The notes under the pieces were generated by a model. That model saw only the letters and a program-made list of their open reading frames with translations. It was not told the DNA's origin and did not search any database. From Roseiarcus sp963822215 (GTDB lineage: Bacteria; Pseudomonadota; Alphaproteobacteria; Rhizobiales; Beijerinckiaceae): a DNA stretch of 64,000 nt. The position numbers were made by a program, and so were the translations under genes. Of the stretch, positions 46,499 to 55,077 are shown piece after piece. Location of the stretch: positions 558,001 through 622,000 of the forward strand of contig CAWGGX010000008.1 in NCBI GenBank assembly GCA_963822215.1, written 5' to 3'. Positions within the stretch are counted from its first letter, which is position 1. Every line of letters begins with the position of its first letter.

Positions 46499-47064
46499 TC
46501 AGTCAATCCGAAGACGCGTGAACACGGACGCGGTAAGCCATTGTCCGAGTGCGACCTGCAATAGGATCGTGACCTCGAGCATCCAGGGCACCGGCGCCCA
46601 AAATTGGCGCGCCAGCTTCTTCAGTCCGTGCCTGTCCGGTTAACGCCCACACCCACCAGGGCTGGTGATGGTTATCAAACCGGCCATGGAAATCCGCCAG
46701 AGCGACGATCTGGGTTTCCCCAGTCAGTCCCAGAGTTTCATGAGCTTTTTCCGTATGACGCGGCATATGCTGCCTATCTTGATCGCGCGCGTTGGCCTGT
46801 CGGCTTTGTCTGGCCATATTGCGGCCAGATCGCTCTGCACGTGGACGCATCCTACATCTAGGGGCTGTGGGCGTTAACCGGATAGGCACGCTTCAGTCGA
46901 TGGACTTCCTCCTCCACGACGGCGTTCGGACCGAATTTGGCCCGTTGTGATGCGACCTCCGCCGCTGACAATCCGACAAATTCGGGGGATCCATACTTCG
47001 CCGTCTCATCGAGGGCATTGTTCATTGCTAACGCCTGGGCGTAAGGGGATCGATCAATTGACAT
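46499..47064 (-). pseudogene. N-terminal remnant of a P-type cation ATPase
   Basis: Two pieces of one reading frame are separated by an inserted element. The first piece (47064 to 46891) reads through GLSAAEVASQRAKFGPNAVV and HRLKR. The second (from 46626 down) reads LKKLARQFWAPVPWMLEVTI, then LLQVALGQW. Removing the 264-base insert and one copy of the 8-base duplication restores the frame exactly. These are the cation-ATPase N-terminal domain and first membrane helix. The frame then ends at TGA after about 100 residues of an expected 800 or more, so the gene is also truncated. Confidence 0.8.
46627..46890. mobile_element. 264-base IS1595-type MITE inserted in the P-type ATPase relic
   Basis: The ends are 25-base inverted repeats with one mismatch (46627-46651 and 46866-46890), containing CCGGTTAACGCCCACA. 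It is flanked by an 8-base target duplication CTTCAGTC (46619-46626 and 46891-46898). Inside, on the plus strand from about 46731, one frame reads AAYAAYLDRARWPVGFV then WPYCG. This matches the N-terminal zinc-finger region of IS1595-family transposases before it stops at 46861. It is therefore an internally deleted, non-autonomous derivative. Confidence 0.88.
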
Positions 47065-47254
47065 TGCCTAGACATCCACCGTTTTCCAACTTGGACCGCG
47101 CGGACGACAGAATTGCGCACGACATTGCATCGATCGCGACGAACTTCCGTTTCCGGCCTATCGACGCCGCGGCCAAAATATTCCTACCTGCCTATCGACG
47201 AGCCAGCGGGCCGCGCGTATGCATAGGCGACAATCGATTCAGGAGAACGCAAGC

Positions 47255-47701
47255 GTGGCGAAATCGGATCCGGTCGAGTTGGCGGCTAAATTAGTGGCCA
47301 CGTTTACTGCGTATAATCCTCTTCCAAAGAGTGAACTGCCCGGGCTCATTGAAGCGCTACATTCAACTGTTGAGCGGTTGGTAAGCGAGCCGGAGAGTGT
47401 GCCGCCTCAAGTCGAGACGAAAGCGCCTGCCGTGCCGATCCGCAAATCAATCACCCCGGACTATTTGATCTGCTTGGAGGACGGCAAGCAATTAAAGTCC
47501 TTGCGGCGCCACCTGGGCGCTCTTGGCCTGTCGCCGGAGCAGTATCGCGAGAAATGGAAGCTGCCGTCCGACTATCCCATGGTCGCGCCCAACTATGCGG
47601 CGCAACGATCGGCATTGGCGAAGAAGATTGGACTTGGGAACCTTCGGCGGAAAGCCGGCGCTGGCAAGAGCGCCGGGCGATCGAAAGCGGCCAAGGCTTA
47701 A
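47255..47701 (+). CDS. MucR/Ros family zinc-finger regulator
   Basis: A 148-residue regulator. The MucR zinc-finger region reads YLICLEDGKQLKSLRRHL, then GLSPEQYREKW, then YPMVAPNYAAQRS; the first finger cysteine is present but the second CxxC position is not (YLIC only), as in Ros-type variants. MucR/Ros proteins silence or regulate many genes in Hyphomicrobiales. I prefer the GTG at 47255, preceded by AGGAGAACG; an ATG at 47219 has no ribosome site. Confidence 0.88.
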   Translation: MAKSDPVELAAKLVATFTAYNPLPKSELPGLIEALHSTVERLVSEPESVPPQVETKAPAVPIRKSITPDYLICLEDGKQLKSLRRHLGALGLSPEQYREKWKLPSDYPMVAPNYAAQRSALAKKIGLGNLRRKAGAGKSAGRSKAAKA

Positions 47702-48096
47702 CGCTTTTCGAGATTGCATTTGGGCGGCGAGGCGGTTCGATCTGTCCGTCGTCGGTGAGTCGTTACGGTCCCATTACGCATTTCGTTGACACTGACTTCA
47801 ATCCCCATTTCTGATGGTCCGCCTTCGTCCGCCGTGACCGCCATCCTTTTTCTCGTCTCCTGCTTTCTCCATTCCGACCCGTATGGCCGGTCAGGTTCGG
47901 ACCGCCTCGCGGCGCTCAACAGCGGGGCCGAAGAAGGAAGCAGGAGGATTTAGGCAAATCGGGAATTGCAACAAGGGTCGATGTAACTCTTCCTCTGATT
48001 CTAATTGTCCTTGTGATCTTGAAATCGCAGAGGCCTAGCGACGAGCGCTGCTTGTGTTATGCTAGGGTGAGCCAGCGCGTTCGATGGAGACTTTGC
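47702..48096. other. Intergenic region before the catalase-like gene
   Basis: About 395 bases with lower GC than its surroundings and no gene supported. It probably contains the promoter of the catalase/cytochrome b561 pair. Confidence 0.4.
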
Positions 48097-49155
48097 TTGA
48101 CCGAGCCCCCCCGACCGACCCCCCGCCCGGTGCTTGGATCGCTGGTCGCGATCGCCGCCGTTGTCGCGATCGCCGCCGCCGCCTTCGCCTACACGGCCGG
48201 ATGGCTTTCGCCCCAGCGCCTTACGCCCGACAAACTGGTCGACGCGCTCGCGCCGCCTTCCGGTCCGGCGCTCGGCCATCGCCGCAACCACGCCAAGGGG
48301 ATCTGCTTCACCGGCGTCTTCGAGGCGAACGGCGCGGGCGCCGAGCTCTCGACGGCTCAGGCTTTCGCCAAGGGCCAGTATCCGGTCGTCGGACGCTTCA
48401 ACCTCGGCACGCCCAATCCGGACGCCGCGGACGCGACGGTCAGGGTGCGCGGCCTCGGCGTCTTGATTACGACGCCGGACGGACAGGAATGGCGGATGGC
48501 GATGATCGACCCGCCATTCTTTCCGGTTTCGACCCCTGAGGCCTTCTTTGAGCTCCTCAAGGCTTCCGCCAGCAAGGACCCCGGCGCCATGGGGACATTC
48601 GCCGCAGCGCATCCTGAGATCGCGGCCTTCGGCGGCTGGGCGAAGAGCGCGCCGTGGACCGGCAGCTACGCCGAGGAGCCATACAATGGCCTCAACGCCT
48701 TCCTGTTCACCGACGGTTCCGGGGCCAACCATGCGGTTCGGTGGTCGCTCGTCCCCGCGGCGCAGCCTGTCCCCGTCCCGCCCGAGGAGTTGGCGAAGCG
48801 CGGGCCGAATTTCCTCGAAGAGGAGATCGTTCAGCGCATCAAGAGCGGCCCCTTGCGCTGGACGATGACGGTGACCGTGGCCAATCCGGGCGACCCGACG
48901 GCGGATCCGAGCAAGGCATGGCCCGATGATCGTCGCAAGATCGAGGTCGGAACGCTGACCGTGCAGGCGATCATCCCGGAGGCGGACGGACCCTGCCGCG
49001 AGATCAACTACGATCCGACCGTGCTGCCGACCGGGATATCGACCTCGGACGACCCGTTCCCGGCTGCGCGCTCTTCGGCCTACCGCGTCTCCTTCGACCG
49101 ACGAGAGGCCGAGGCGAAGGACTATCCGCAAACCGCAACGGGAGCGAGCCAATGA
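48097..49155 (+). CDS. Membrane-anchored catalase-family peroxidase (SrpA-like)
   Basis: A 352-residue protein: an N-terminal helix (about 16-36) anchors a mini-catalase domain in the periplasm. The distal His is in GHRRNHAKGICFTG, and the proximal heme Tyr motif RxxxY is RSSAY near the C-terminus. SrpA-type proteins are heme peroxidases half the length of true catalases. The start is probably the TTG at 48097 with GGAGA six bases upstream. It overlaps cytochrome b561 by four bases, which could supply electrons. Confidence 0.88.
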   Translation: MTEPPRPTPRPVLGSLVAIAAVVAIAAAAFAYTAGWLSPQRLTPDKLVDALAPPSGPALGHRRNHAKGICFTGVFEANGAGAELSTAQAFAKGQYPVVGRFNLGTPNPDAADATVRVRGLGVLITTPDGQEWRMAMIDPPFFPVSTPEAFFELLKASASKDPGAMGTFAAAHPEIAAFGGWAKSAPWTGSYAEEPYNGLNAFLFTDGSGANHAVRWSLVPAAQPVPVPPEELAKRGPNFLEEEIVQRIKSGPLRWTMTVTVANPGDPTADPSKAWPDDRRKIEVGTLTVQAIIPEADGPCREINYDPTVLPTGISTSDDPFPAARSSAYRVSFDRREAEAKDYPQTATGASQ

Positions 49156-49721
49156 CCTCCGCCGCCCGCTTCACCCCGCTCCAGCGCGCGCTGCACTGGA
49201 TCATGGCCCTCTGCATCTTGGCGATGCTGTTCATCGGCGTCCACATGGTTTCGACCATCACGCCGAATTATCTGACGTACATCGACATCCACAAGCCGCT
49301 CGGGATCGCCATCCTCGTGCTGGCGTTGATCCGACTCGGCGTTCGCCTGCGCTCCGGCGCCCCACCGCTGCCGGCGGATCTCCCCGAGCCGATGAAGCTT
49401 GCGGCGCATCTGTCGCACTACGTGCTTTACGGCCTAATGATCGCCCTTCCGCTGATCGGCTGGGCGATGCTATCGGCCGGCGGCTATCCCGTCGTCATGT
49501 GGGGCGGTGTCTCGCTTCCGCCGATCACGCCGCAGAGCGACGGTCTGCATACGATCTTGTGGCACGCGCATGTCTATCTCGCGCTGCTCTTCTTCGCCGT
49601 GATCCTCCTGCATATCGCCGCGGCGCTGTTCCATGCGCTGGTGCGGCGCGACGGGGTGTTCGAGGCGATGGCCCCGACGCCGACCCATGCAGCGAACGCC
49701 GCGCGCCAGCCGGCGGAATAG
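49152..49721 (+). CDS. Cytochrome b561
   Basis: A 189-residue, four-helix di-heme b cytochrome. Heme histidines are visible in RALHWIMALC, IDIHKPLGIA, LAAHLSHYVLYG and WHAHVYLALLF/ILLHIAAAL. It moves electrons from quinol to a periplasmic acceptor. The start overlaps the catalase-like gene (ATGA), suggesting a quinol-fed peroxidase unit. Confidence 0.92.
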   Translation: MTSAARFTPLQRALHWIMALCILAMLFIGVHMVSTITPNYLTYIDIHKPLGIAILVLALIRLGVRLRSGAPPLPADLPEPMKLAAHLSHYVLYGLMIALPLIGWAMLSAGGYPVVMWGGVSLPPITPQSDGLHTILWHAHVYLALLFFAVILLHIAAALFHALVRRDGVFEAMAPTPTHAANAARQPAE

Positions 49722-49741
49722 CGGACGCCCCTCTCCTCCGG

Positions 49742-49814
49742 GAGAGTTCTTATTCGCTTTCGCGCACCTTGATGCATGAAAGAGTCCGCAGAACGCCCTC
49801 CTTTCAGGAGAGGG
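49742..49814. repeat. 73-base dispersed repeat, copy 2
   Basis: Matches 31654-31726 at 70 of 73 positions, same orientation. It lies 20 bases after the cytochrome b561 stop. See copy 1. Confidence 0.85.
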
Positions 49815-49946
49815 AAGCCGCGAAGCGGCAGGTGAGGGTGTGCGGGCGCGACGCGGTGTCATCATGCGCTGGCGGATCGTGCGTCGGCTCGGCTCCGCCC
49901 AAATCGCGGCGCTATCCGGTCAATCAGAGCCCGGAGCGCTTCGAAC

Positions 49947-50429
49947 TCATGCCTGGGCGCGCGCGTCGGCGACGCGGCGCCAGCTCTCGGCCGTCCGCTC
50001 CCGCATCAGCGCTTGGACGAAGACCCAGGCCGCTTCCAGTCGCCGAGTCGCTTCCGCCGATATCGGCTCGCCGAGCCCAAAGCGTTCGCCGCGCACACAG
50101 AGGACGAACGAAGGCGGCGGCGGCCGGCCGAGCGAGCGCACATAAACGTCGAGCAGCGCCTCGGGCGACAGCGAATGGGTCGTGTGGCTCGCGTCGCGGC
50201 GCGCCTCGATCTCGCGGAACGCGAACGGGTCCGGCGTCTCCTTGCCGGCGTCGAGGAAGAGCGCCATCTCCGCGCCGTCGAGATCGAGCGCATGCTCGAT
50301 CTGAAGCTGGAAGTCCTCGATCGTCGTCACGTCCGGCCAGCCGGCGCCCGTGACCCGTCCGAGCAGCAGGGGTCCCAGTCCGTCGTCGCCGCGCGCGTCG
50401 TTACCCCAGCCGAAAACGACGAGCCGCAC
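49947..50429 (-). CDS. hoxW: Hydrogenase maturation protease HoxW
   Basis: A 160-residue endopeptidase that removes the C-terminal tail of HoxH after nickel insertion. The N-terminal GWGNDARGDDGLGP is the hallmark with nickel-sensing Asp; a second Asp lies in LFLDAGKE. The start codon directly abuts the hoxH stop, so translation is coupled. It is the last gene of the hox operon. Confidence 0.9.
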   Translation of the reverse strand: MRLVVFGWGNDARGDDGLGPLLLGRVTGAGWPDVTTIEDFQLQIEHALDLDGAEMALFLDAGKETPDPFAFREIEARRDASHTTHSLSPEALLDVYVRSLGRPPPPSFVLCVRGERFGLGEPISAEATRRLEAAWVFVQALMRERTAESWRRVADARAQA

Positions 50430-51893
50430 TCAGCCCTTCCTCTGGCGCCAGATGAGCGCGCCGTCGGCGTCGACGAGGTCGACTTCGAGCGGCATCTGGC
50501 CGAGCGCGTGGGTGGCGCAGGAGAGGCACGGATCGTAGGCCCGGATGGCGATCTCGATGTGGTTGAGCAGACCCTCGGTCGGCTCGTGTCCCGACAGGTC
50601 TTGCGACGCGACGGCGCGGATCGCCTCGTTCATCGCCTGATTGTTGTTCGTGGTCGAGACGATGAGGTTGCAGTAGGTGACGAGGTCGTTGTCACCCACT
50701 CGATAATGATGGAACAGCGTCCCGCGCGGCGCCTCTATGACCCCGACCGCCTCGTTGCGGGGCGGACCCTTGTCGGCCATGAGATCGGTCCCGACGATAT
50801 CGGGATCGTCCAGAAGCCCGCGCGCCAACTCCGCCGTGTGCAGCATTTCGATCATGCGCGCCCAGTGATACATGAGCGCGCCGTGCAGCGGCTTGCCGCC
50901 GCCCGCCTCGACGAATCTCTGACGCTCGATCTCGGCGAGTGGCGTCGGCATGAAGTCGCAAACCTGCACGCGCGCGAGCGGGCCCACTCGGTACCAACCC
51001 TTGTCCGCGCCGAGCGCCTTAATGTGCGGGAACTTCATATAGGTCCAGTTCTTCACGTCCTCCTGGATGAGGCTCTGGTAGGTCGTGTAATCGGCGTGAT
51101 CGAAGATTGGACCGCCATCGGCGTCGCGGGCGCGAAGGCCGCCATGGTAGTAATCGGGCGCGCCCCGGTCGTCCACGAGCGCCATCATGTTGGCGCGGGA
51201 TTCGCCGAACGCCTTGAAGAAATCCGGGTTGGTCTCGTGCAGCCGGATGACGAGACCGACAGCCTCTCTCGACCATTCCACGATCTGATCGGCGCTGCTG
51301 CGCAGGACGTCGCGATCCTCGACGCCGAGCGCCTTGTTGACGCCGCCGGGTATGACGCCGGTGCCATGGATGCGCTTGCCCGCGACATGCCGGATGACCT
51401 CCTGGCCGAACTTGCGGGTCAGGATCCCCTGCCTCGCGAGATCGGGAAAGGCGGCGGCGACGCCAACGATGTTGCGCTTCGCGACCTCGCTCTCGAAGCC
51501 GAGCAGCAGGTCCGGCGACGCAAGGTGAAAGAAATGCAGCGCGTGGGACTGGACGATCTGGCCGTAATGCAGCAGGCGGCGGAGCTTCTCGGCGGTCGGG
51601 GTCAGCGGTCCGTAGCCGGCGATGACGTCCATCGCCTTGGTCGCCGCGAGCAGGTGGCTCACCGGGCAGATGCCGCACAGCCGCTGCACGGCGACCGGCA
51701 CCTCCCAATAGGGGCGGCCCTCGATGAAGATCTCGAAGCCCCGGAACTCGACAATGTGCAGCCGGACCTGGTGAACGCGATTCTCCTGGTCGAGGAGGAT
51801 CGTGACCTTGCCGTGGCCTTCGACGCGGGAGACCGGCTCGATGGCGATCCTCCGCAGCCTGTGCGGGGATTCGGCGGATTCAAGGTTCAGCAT
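50430..51893 (-). CDS. hoxH: NAD-reducing hydrogenase large subunit HoxH
   Basis: A 487-residue [NiFe] subunit. The nickel ligands are RLCGICPVSH (N-terminal pair) and DPCLSCATHALG (C-terminal pair). The sequence continues past the His of the C-terminal motif for a 20-residue or so tail, the expected substrate of HoxW. It is group 3d type, oxidising H2 with NAD+ as partner or reducing protons. Ten bases follow hoxY. Confidence 0.96.
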   Translation of the reverse strand: MLNLESAESPHRLRRIAIEPVSRVEGHGKVTILLDQENRVHQVRLHIVEFRGFEIFIEGRPYWEVPVAVQRLCGICPVSHLLAATKAMDVIAGYGPLTPTAEKLRRLLHYGQIVQSHALHFFHLASPDLLLGFESEVAKRNIVGVAAAFPDLARQGILTRKFGQEVIRHVAGKRIHGTGVIPGGVNKALGVEDRDVLRSSADQIVEWSREAVGLVIRLHETNPDFFKAFGESRANMMALVDDRGAPDYYHGGLRARDADGGPIFDHADYTTYQSLIQEDVKNWTYMKFPHIKALGADKGWYRVGPLARVQVCDFMPTPLAEIERQRFVEAGGGKPLHGALMYHWARMIEMLHTAELARGLLDDPDIVGTDLMADKGPPRNEAVGVIEAPRGTLFHHYRVGDNDLVTYCNLIVSTTNNNQAMNEAIRAVASQDLSGHEPTEGLLNHIEIAIRAYDPCLSCATHALGQMPLEVDLVDADGALIWRQRKG

Positions 51894-51903
51894 GGCGGGA
51901 GCC

Positions 51904-52473
51904 CTAGTCGTAATGCAGCAGGCTGTGCTCGAGACGGGGCATCCGTCCGAGGATGAGGTCGGTGAGAAACTTCCAGATCGCGTCGCCCGAGGGCGGACAT
52001 CCCGGCAGGCTGTAGTCGACCCGGACGATCTCGTTCAGCGGATAGACCTTGTCGAGGGCGAGCGGCAGCTCGGGCGAGTTCGGCACGCACGGCTGGTCGG
52101 TCACCGGATCGCGATAGACCCGGGTCAGGATGTCGTCGATGTTGAGCCGGTTGCGCAGCGCCGGCAGACCGCCGTTGATCGCGCAGGCGCCCACGCCGAC
52201 GAGGATCTTGGCGTTGGCGCGCAATTCGCGCACGACGTGGACGTTTTCGGAGTTGCACACCCCGCCTTCGACGAGCGCGATATCGCACGGCCCGAAGTGT
52301 TTGATGTCGGTCAGCGGCGAGCGATCGAACTCAGCGATCTCCATGAGTTCGAGGATGCGCTCGTCGATGTCGAGGAACGACGTGTGGCAGCCGAAACAGC
52401 CCGCGAGCGACGTCGTCGCAAGACGCACCTTGACCTTTTCCGGAGCTTCGGCGTTCTGAGCTGTGGCGTTCAT
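51904..52473 (-). CDS. hoxY: NAD-reducing hydrogenase small subunit HoxY
   Basis: A 189-residue small subunit with the proximal-cluster ligands TSLAGCFGCHTSFLD, GVGACAINGG and SLPGCPPSGD; as in the group 3d family it is short and keeps only the proximal [4Fe-4S]. It passes electrons from HoxH to HoxU. I start at MNATAQ, preceded by GGAGACCCG; it overlaps the hoxU stop by four bases. Confidence 0.94.
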   Translation of the reverse strand: MNATAQNAEAPEKVKVRLATTSLAGCFGCHTSFLDIDERILELMEIAEFDRSPLTDIKHFGPCDIALVEGGVCNSENVHVVRELRANAKILVGVGACAINGGLPALRNRLNIDDILTRVYRDPVTDQPCVPNSPELPLALDKVYPLNEIVRVDYSLPGCPPSGDAIWKFLTDLILGRMPRLEHSLLHYD

Positions 52474-53186
52474 CGGGTCTCCGGAAGTTCGCACGAGGCC
52501 GCCTCGGCGCTGATCTGGTCGCGGTCGTAGGCGCGATCGCCGATCGCGGTGACGAACCCGATGCGCTTGACGATAATCGCGCCGACCGGGCAGACATGCG
52601 CCGCGCTGTCGGTGACGGCGAACGCGCTGTCGCCAAGCTTGCCGGTCGGCGAATTGATGATCAGCTTGGCGTCGAGCCCGCGCCCGGCGACCGCGAACAC
52701 CTCCTTGCCGTCGACGTCGCGGCTCGCCCGCACGCAGAGTTCACAGAGGATGCAGCGGTTGAAGTCGATCAGGACATCGGGATGCGTCGCGTCGACCTCC
52801 CTGTGCGGGAACAGCTCGACGAAATGCGGCGACATCATCTCGTACTCGTAGCCAAGCGCCTGCAGCTGGCAGTTACCGCTCTTCTCGCAGCCGGGGCAGA
52901 AGTGGTTGCCTTCGATGAACAGCATCTGCACGAGCGAGCGCCGCATGGCGTCCAGTTCGGGCGTGTTGACGTCGACCTCCTGCCCGACCGCAGCCTTGTG
53001 GGTGCAGGCCGTCTGCGTCCGCCCGTTGACTAGGACGGTGCACATCTTGCAGCCGCCGTGGCGCTTGAAATCGGGCTGGAAGCAGAGGTGGGGAATGTAG
53101 ATTCCCGCCGCTTTGGCCGCCTCCAGGATGGTCTGGCCAGGAACGAAAGGAATCGTCACTTCGTCGATCGTGAATTCATTATCCAT
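52470..53186 (-). CDS. hoxU: NAD-reducing hydrogenase diaphorase iron-sulfur subunit HoxU
   Basis: A 238-residue NuoG-like protein. An N-terminal [2Fe-2S] ferredoxin domain (CFQPDFKRHGGCKMCTV), a His-Cys3 region (HFCPGCEKSGNCQLQ) and a CILCELCVRAS cluster carry electrons between HoxY and HoxF. Eleven bases separate it from hoxF. Full length for the family (about 235). Confidence 0.95.
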   Translation of the reverse strand: MDNEFTIDEVTIPFVPGQTILEAAKAAGIYIPHLCFQPDFKRHGGCKMCTVLVNGRTQTACTHKAAVGQEVDVNTPELDAMRRSLVQMLFIEGNHFCPGCEKSGNCQLQALGYEYEMMSPHFVELFPHREVDATHPDVLIDFNRCILCELCVRASRDVDGKEVFAVAGRGLDAKLIINSPTGKLGDSAFAVTDSAAHVCPVGAIIVKRIGFVTAIGDRAYDRDQISAEAASCELPETR

Positions 53187-53197
53187 CGGCGTCAGCC

Positions 53198-54997
53198 TTA
53201 CACTTCAATATGCGCTTCGGCGTCGTCGCGCGCCGTGATCCGCCTGGCTTTCTCCAGGGCGGCCTCAAGATCGACCGCAGGCGCAAAATCACGCGGCCTC
53301 AGCCGCTTCTCGAACGCCGGGCGGAACTTGTTGAGCGCGTCTCGCACGGCATTGCCGGCCGTCTCGCCGAGACCGCAATGGCTGGTGCGCTTCATGAACT
53401 CGACAAGACGTTTGAGGTCGTTGACCTCGTAGCTCGATCCCCGCCCCTCGGCGATCTTGTCCATGATGTTGCGCTGAATGGCGGTGCCGACCCGACAGGG
53501 CGTGCAGAACCCGCAGCTTTCGTGGGCGAAGAAATGCACGAAATTCCGCGCCACCTCGAAGATGTCCCGATCAGGGCCGAACACCATGAACGCGCCGGCC
53601 GTCGAAACGTCCTCGAAGGCGATCCGGCGGCTGAACTCGTCGGGCGTCAAGAGGACGCCGGATGCGCCGCCGATCTGGACCGCCGCGACCGTTGGCGGCG
53701 CTCCGCAATCCTGCAGGACGCGCCCGATGGTCACGCCGAACTGGTACTCATAGACGCCCGGGCGCTCGCAGTCGCCGGATATGGAGATGAGCTTCGTGCC
53801 GGTTGACGTCTTGGTGCCGCGCTTGGCGAAAGCCGCGCCGCCCTCGATGGCGATCTCGGTGCAGTGAGCGAGGGTCTCGACATTGTCGACCACCGTCGGT
53901 TTGCCGAGATAGCCGACCGACACCATGGAGGGAGGCCGCACGCGGGGGCGGGCCGGCTTCCCTTCGAGCGATTCCACCTGGGCCGTGCCTTCGCCCGCGA
54001 TGTAGCCGCCGGCCCCCATGTGGATCTCGATGTCGAAATCGAAGCCGGGCGCGCCCCTAATCGACGTGCCAAGCCGTCCGTTGGCGCGCATGGTGTCGAT
54101 GTCGCGCTGCAGCTGCTCCTGCAGGTGCTTGTACTCGCCGCGCAGATAAATGAAGCCCTTGGTCGCGCCGACGGGGAAAGCGGCGATCGCCATGCCCTCG
54201 AGGACGCGGACCGAGAACGAATTCAACAGCACCCGGTCCTTGAAGGTTCCCGGCTCACCCTCGTCGGCGTTGCAGACAATGTAGCGCTGCGCGCCCGGCG
54301 CGTTGCGGGCGCCTTCCAACTTCGTGCCGGTCGGGAAACCGGCGCCGCCGCGGCCGCGCAGATTCGACCGTTTCATCTCGTCCATCATGCCCTGCCGTCC
54401 ACGGGCGATGGCGGCGTCGAGGGCGACGCCGGGCTCCAGCGGCGTCAGCAGGGTCTGGCGACGACGGATGTTGTCGTCGACCTGGAAGAACGCGGACGGC
54501 CATTCCCCGAGCGGCGCGCCGATCTGGATGAGTTCGCAGATCTCGTCGATCCGCCTCGGCGTCAGCCGCGTGACGGCGTGATTGTTGACCAGCATCGCCG
54601 GGCCCTGGTCGCACATCCCGGTACAGGAGGTCAGATCGACGCTCACCGCACCGTCGGCAGAGACCTGGGCGCGACGCAGCTTCAGGCGCTTGAGCATGTG
54701 GTCGATCAGCGCCGCGTTGCCCAGCATCCGGTCGGTGATGTTGTCTGAGAACAGGACGCGATAGCGGCCTCTCGGCCGGTCATAGAGGAACGAATAGAAC
54801 TGGACGACGCTCTGCACCCTGGTGATCGGGATGCCGAGACCGGCGGCGAGCTCGCGCGCCGTTTCGGGCGCGATCCAGTCGAGCTCTTCCTGGACCTCCC
54901 GAAGAATCTGGAGAAGGCGGGTCGGGTCCGCCCGATGACGGACCAGCGCCCGCACGACGACGTCGCTGCCTATCGCCTTTTGATGCTGGTTCGCCAC
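53198..54997 (-). CDS. hoxF: NAD-reducing hydrogenase diaphorase subunit HoxF
   Basis: A 599-residue NuoE-NuoF fusion. The N-terminal domain keeps SCTGMCDQGPA, but I see no first cysteine pair. The FMN/NADH domain starts at LRGRGGAGFPTGTKLEG, and the N3-type cluster is ESCGFCTPC plus HCGLGETA. An unusual point: the NADH-site loop, usually GAGAYxCGEE(T/S)AL, reads GAGGYIAGEGTAQVES, changing the second Glu to Gly. HoxF transfers electrons to NAD+. First gene of the minus-strand hox operon. Confidence 0.95.
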   Translation of the reverse strand: MANQHQKAIGSDVVVRALVRHRADPTRLLQILREVQEELDWIAPETARELAAGLGIPITRVQSVVQFYSFLYDRPRGRYRVLFSDNITDRMLGNAALIDHMLKRLKLRRAQVSADGAVSVDLTSCTGMCDQGPAMLVNNHAVTRLTPRRIDEICELIQIGAPLGEWPSAFFQVDDNIRRRQTLLTPLEPGVALDAAIARGRQGMMDEMKRSNLRGRGGAGFPTGTKLEGARNAPGAQRYIVCNADEGEPGTFKDRVLLNSFSVRVLEGMAIAAFPVGATKGFIYLRGEYKHLQEQLQRDIDTMRANGRLGTSIRGAPGFDFDIEIHMGAGGYIAGEGTAQVESLEGKPARPRVRPPSMVSVGYLGKPTVVDNVETLAHCTEIAIEGGAAFAKRGTKTSTGTKLISISGDCERPGVYEYQFGVTIGRVLQDCGAPPTVAAVQIGGASGVLLTPDEFSRRIAFEDVSTAGAFMVFGPDRDIFEVARNFVHFFAHESCGFCTPCRVGTAIQRNIMDKIAEGRGSSYEVNDLKRLVEFMKRTSHCGLGETAGNAVRDALNKFRPAFEKRLRPRDFAPAVDLEAALEKARRITARDDAEAHIEV

Positions 54998-55034
54998 TCG
55001 ACCGCCTTTTTGTTTCGTGTTCCATCGCGGCAGC

Positions 55035-55072
55035 GCGGCTTTGAGCCGCTCGGCCGAACGCCCTGTTCGGGC
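55035..55072. terminator. Two hairpins between the hoxF start and the upstream gene
   Basis: GCGGCT-TTG-AGCCGC, and CCGAAC...GTTCGG close behind, lie between the stop of the GyrI-like gene and hoxF on the minus strand. They could end upstream transcription before the hox promoter; no T-run is present. Confidence 0.45.
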
Positions 55073-55077
55073 CGCGC

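Noticed and set aside
46604..46889. Overlapping short frames around 46.6-46.9 kb as independent genes
   Set aside because: They are explained by the transposase fragment inside the 264-base element and the interrupted ATPase.
50013..51956. A 647-codon plus-strand open frame opposite hoxW/hoxH
   Set aside because: Antisense to well-supported hydrogenase genes, with shadow-type composition.
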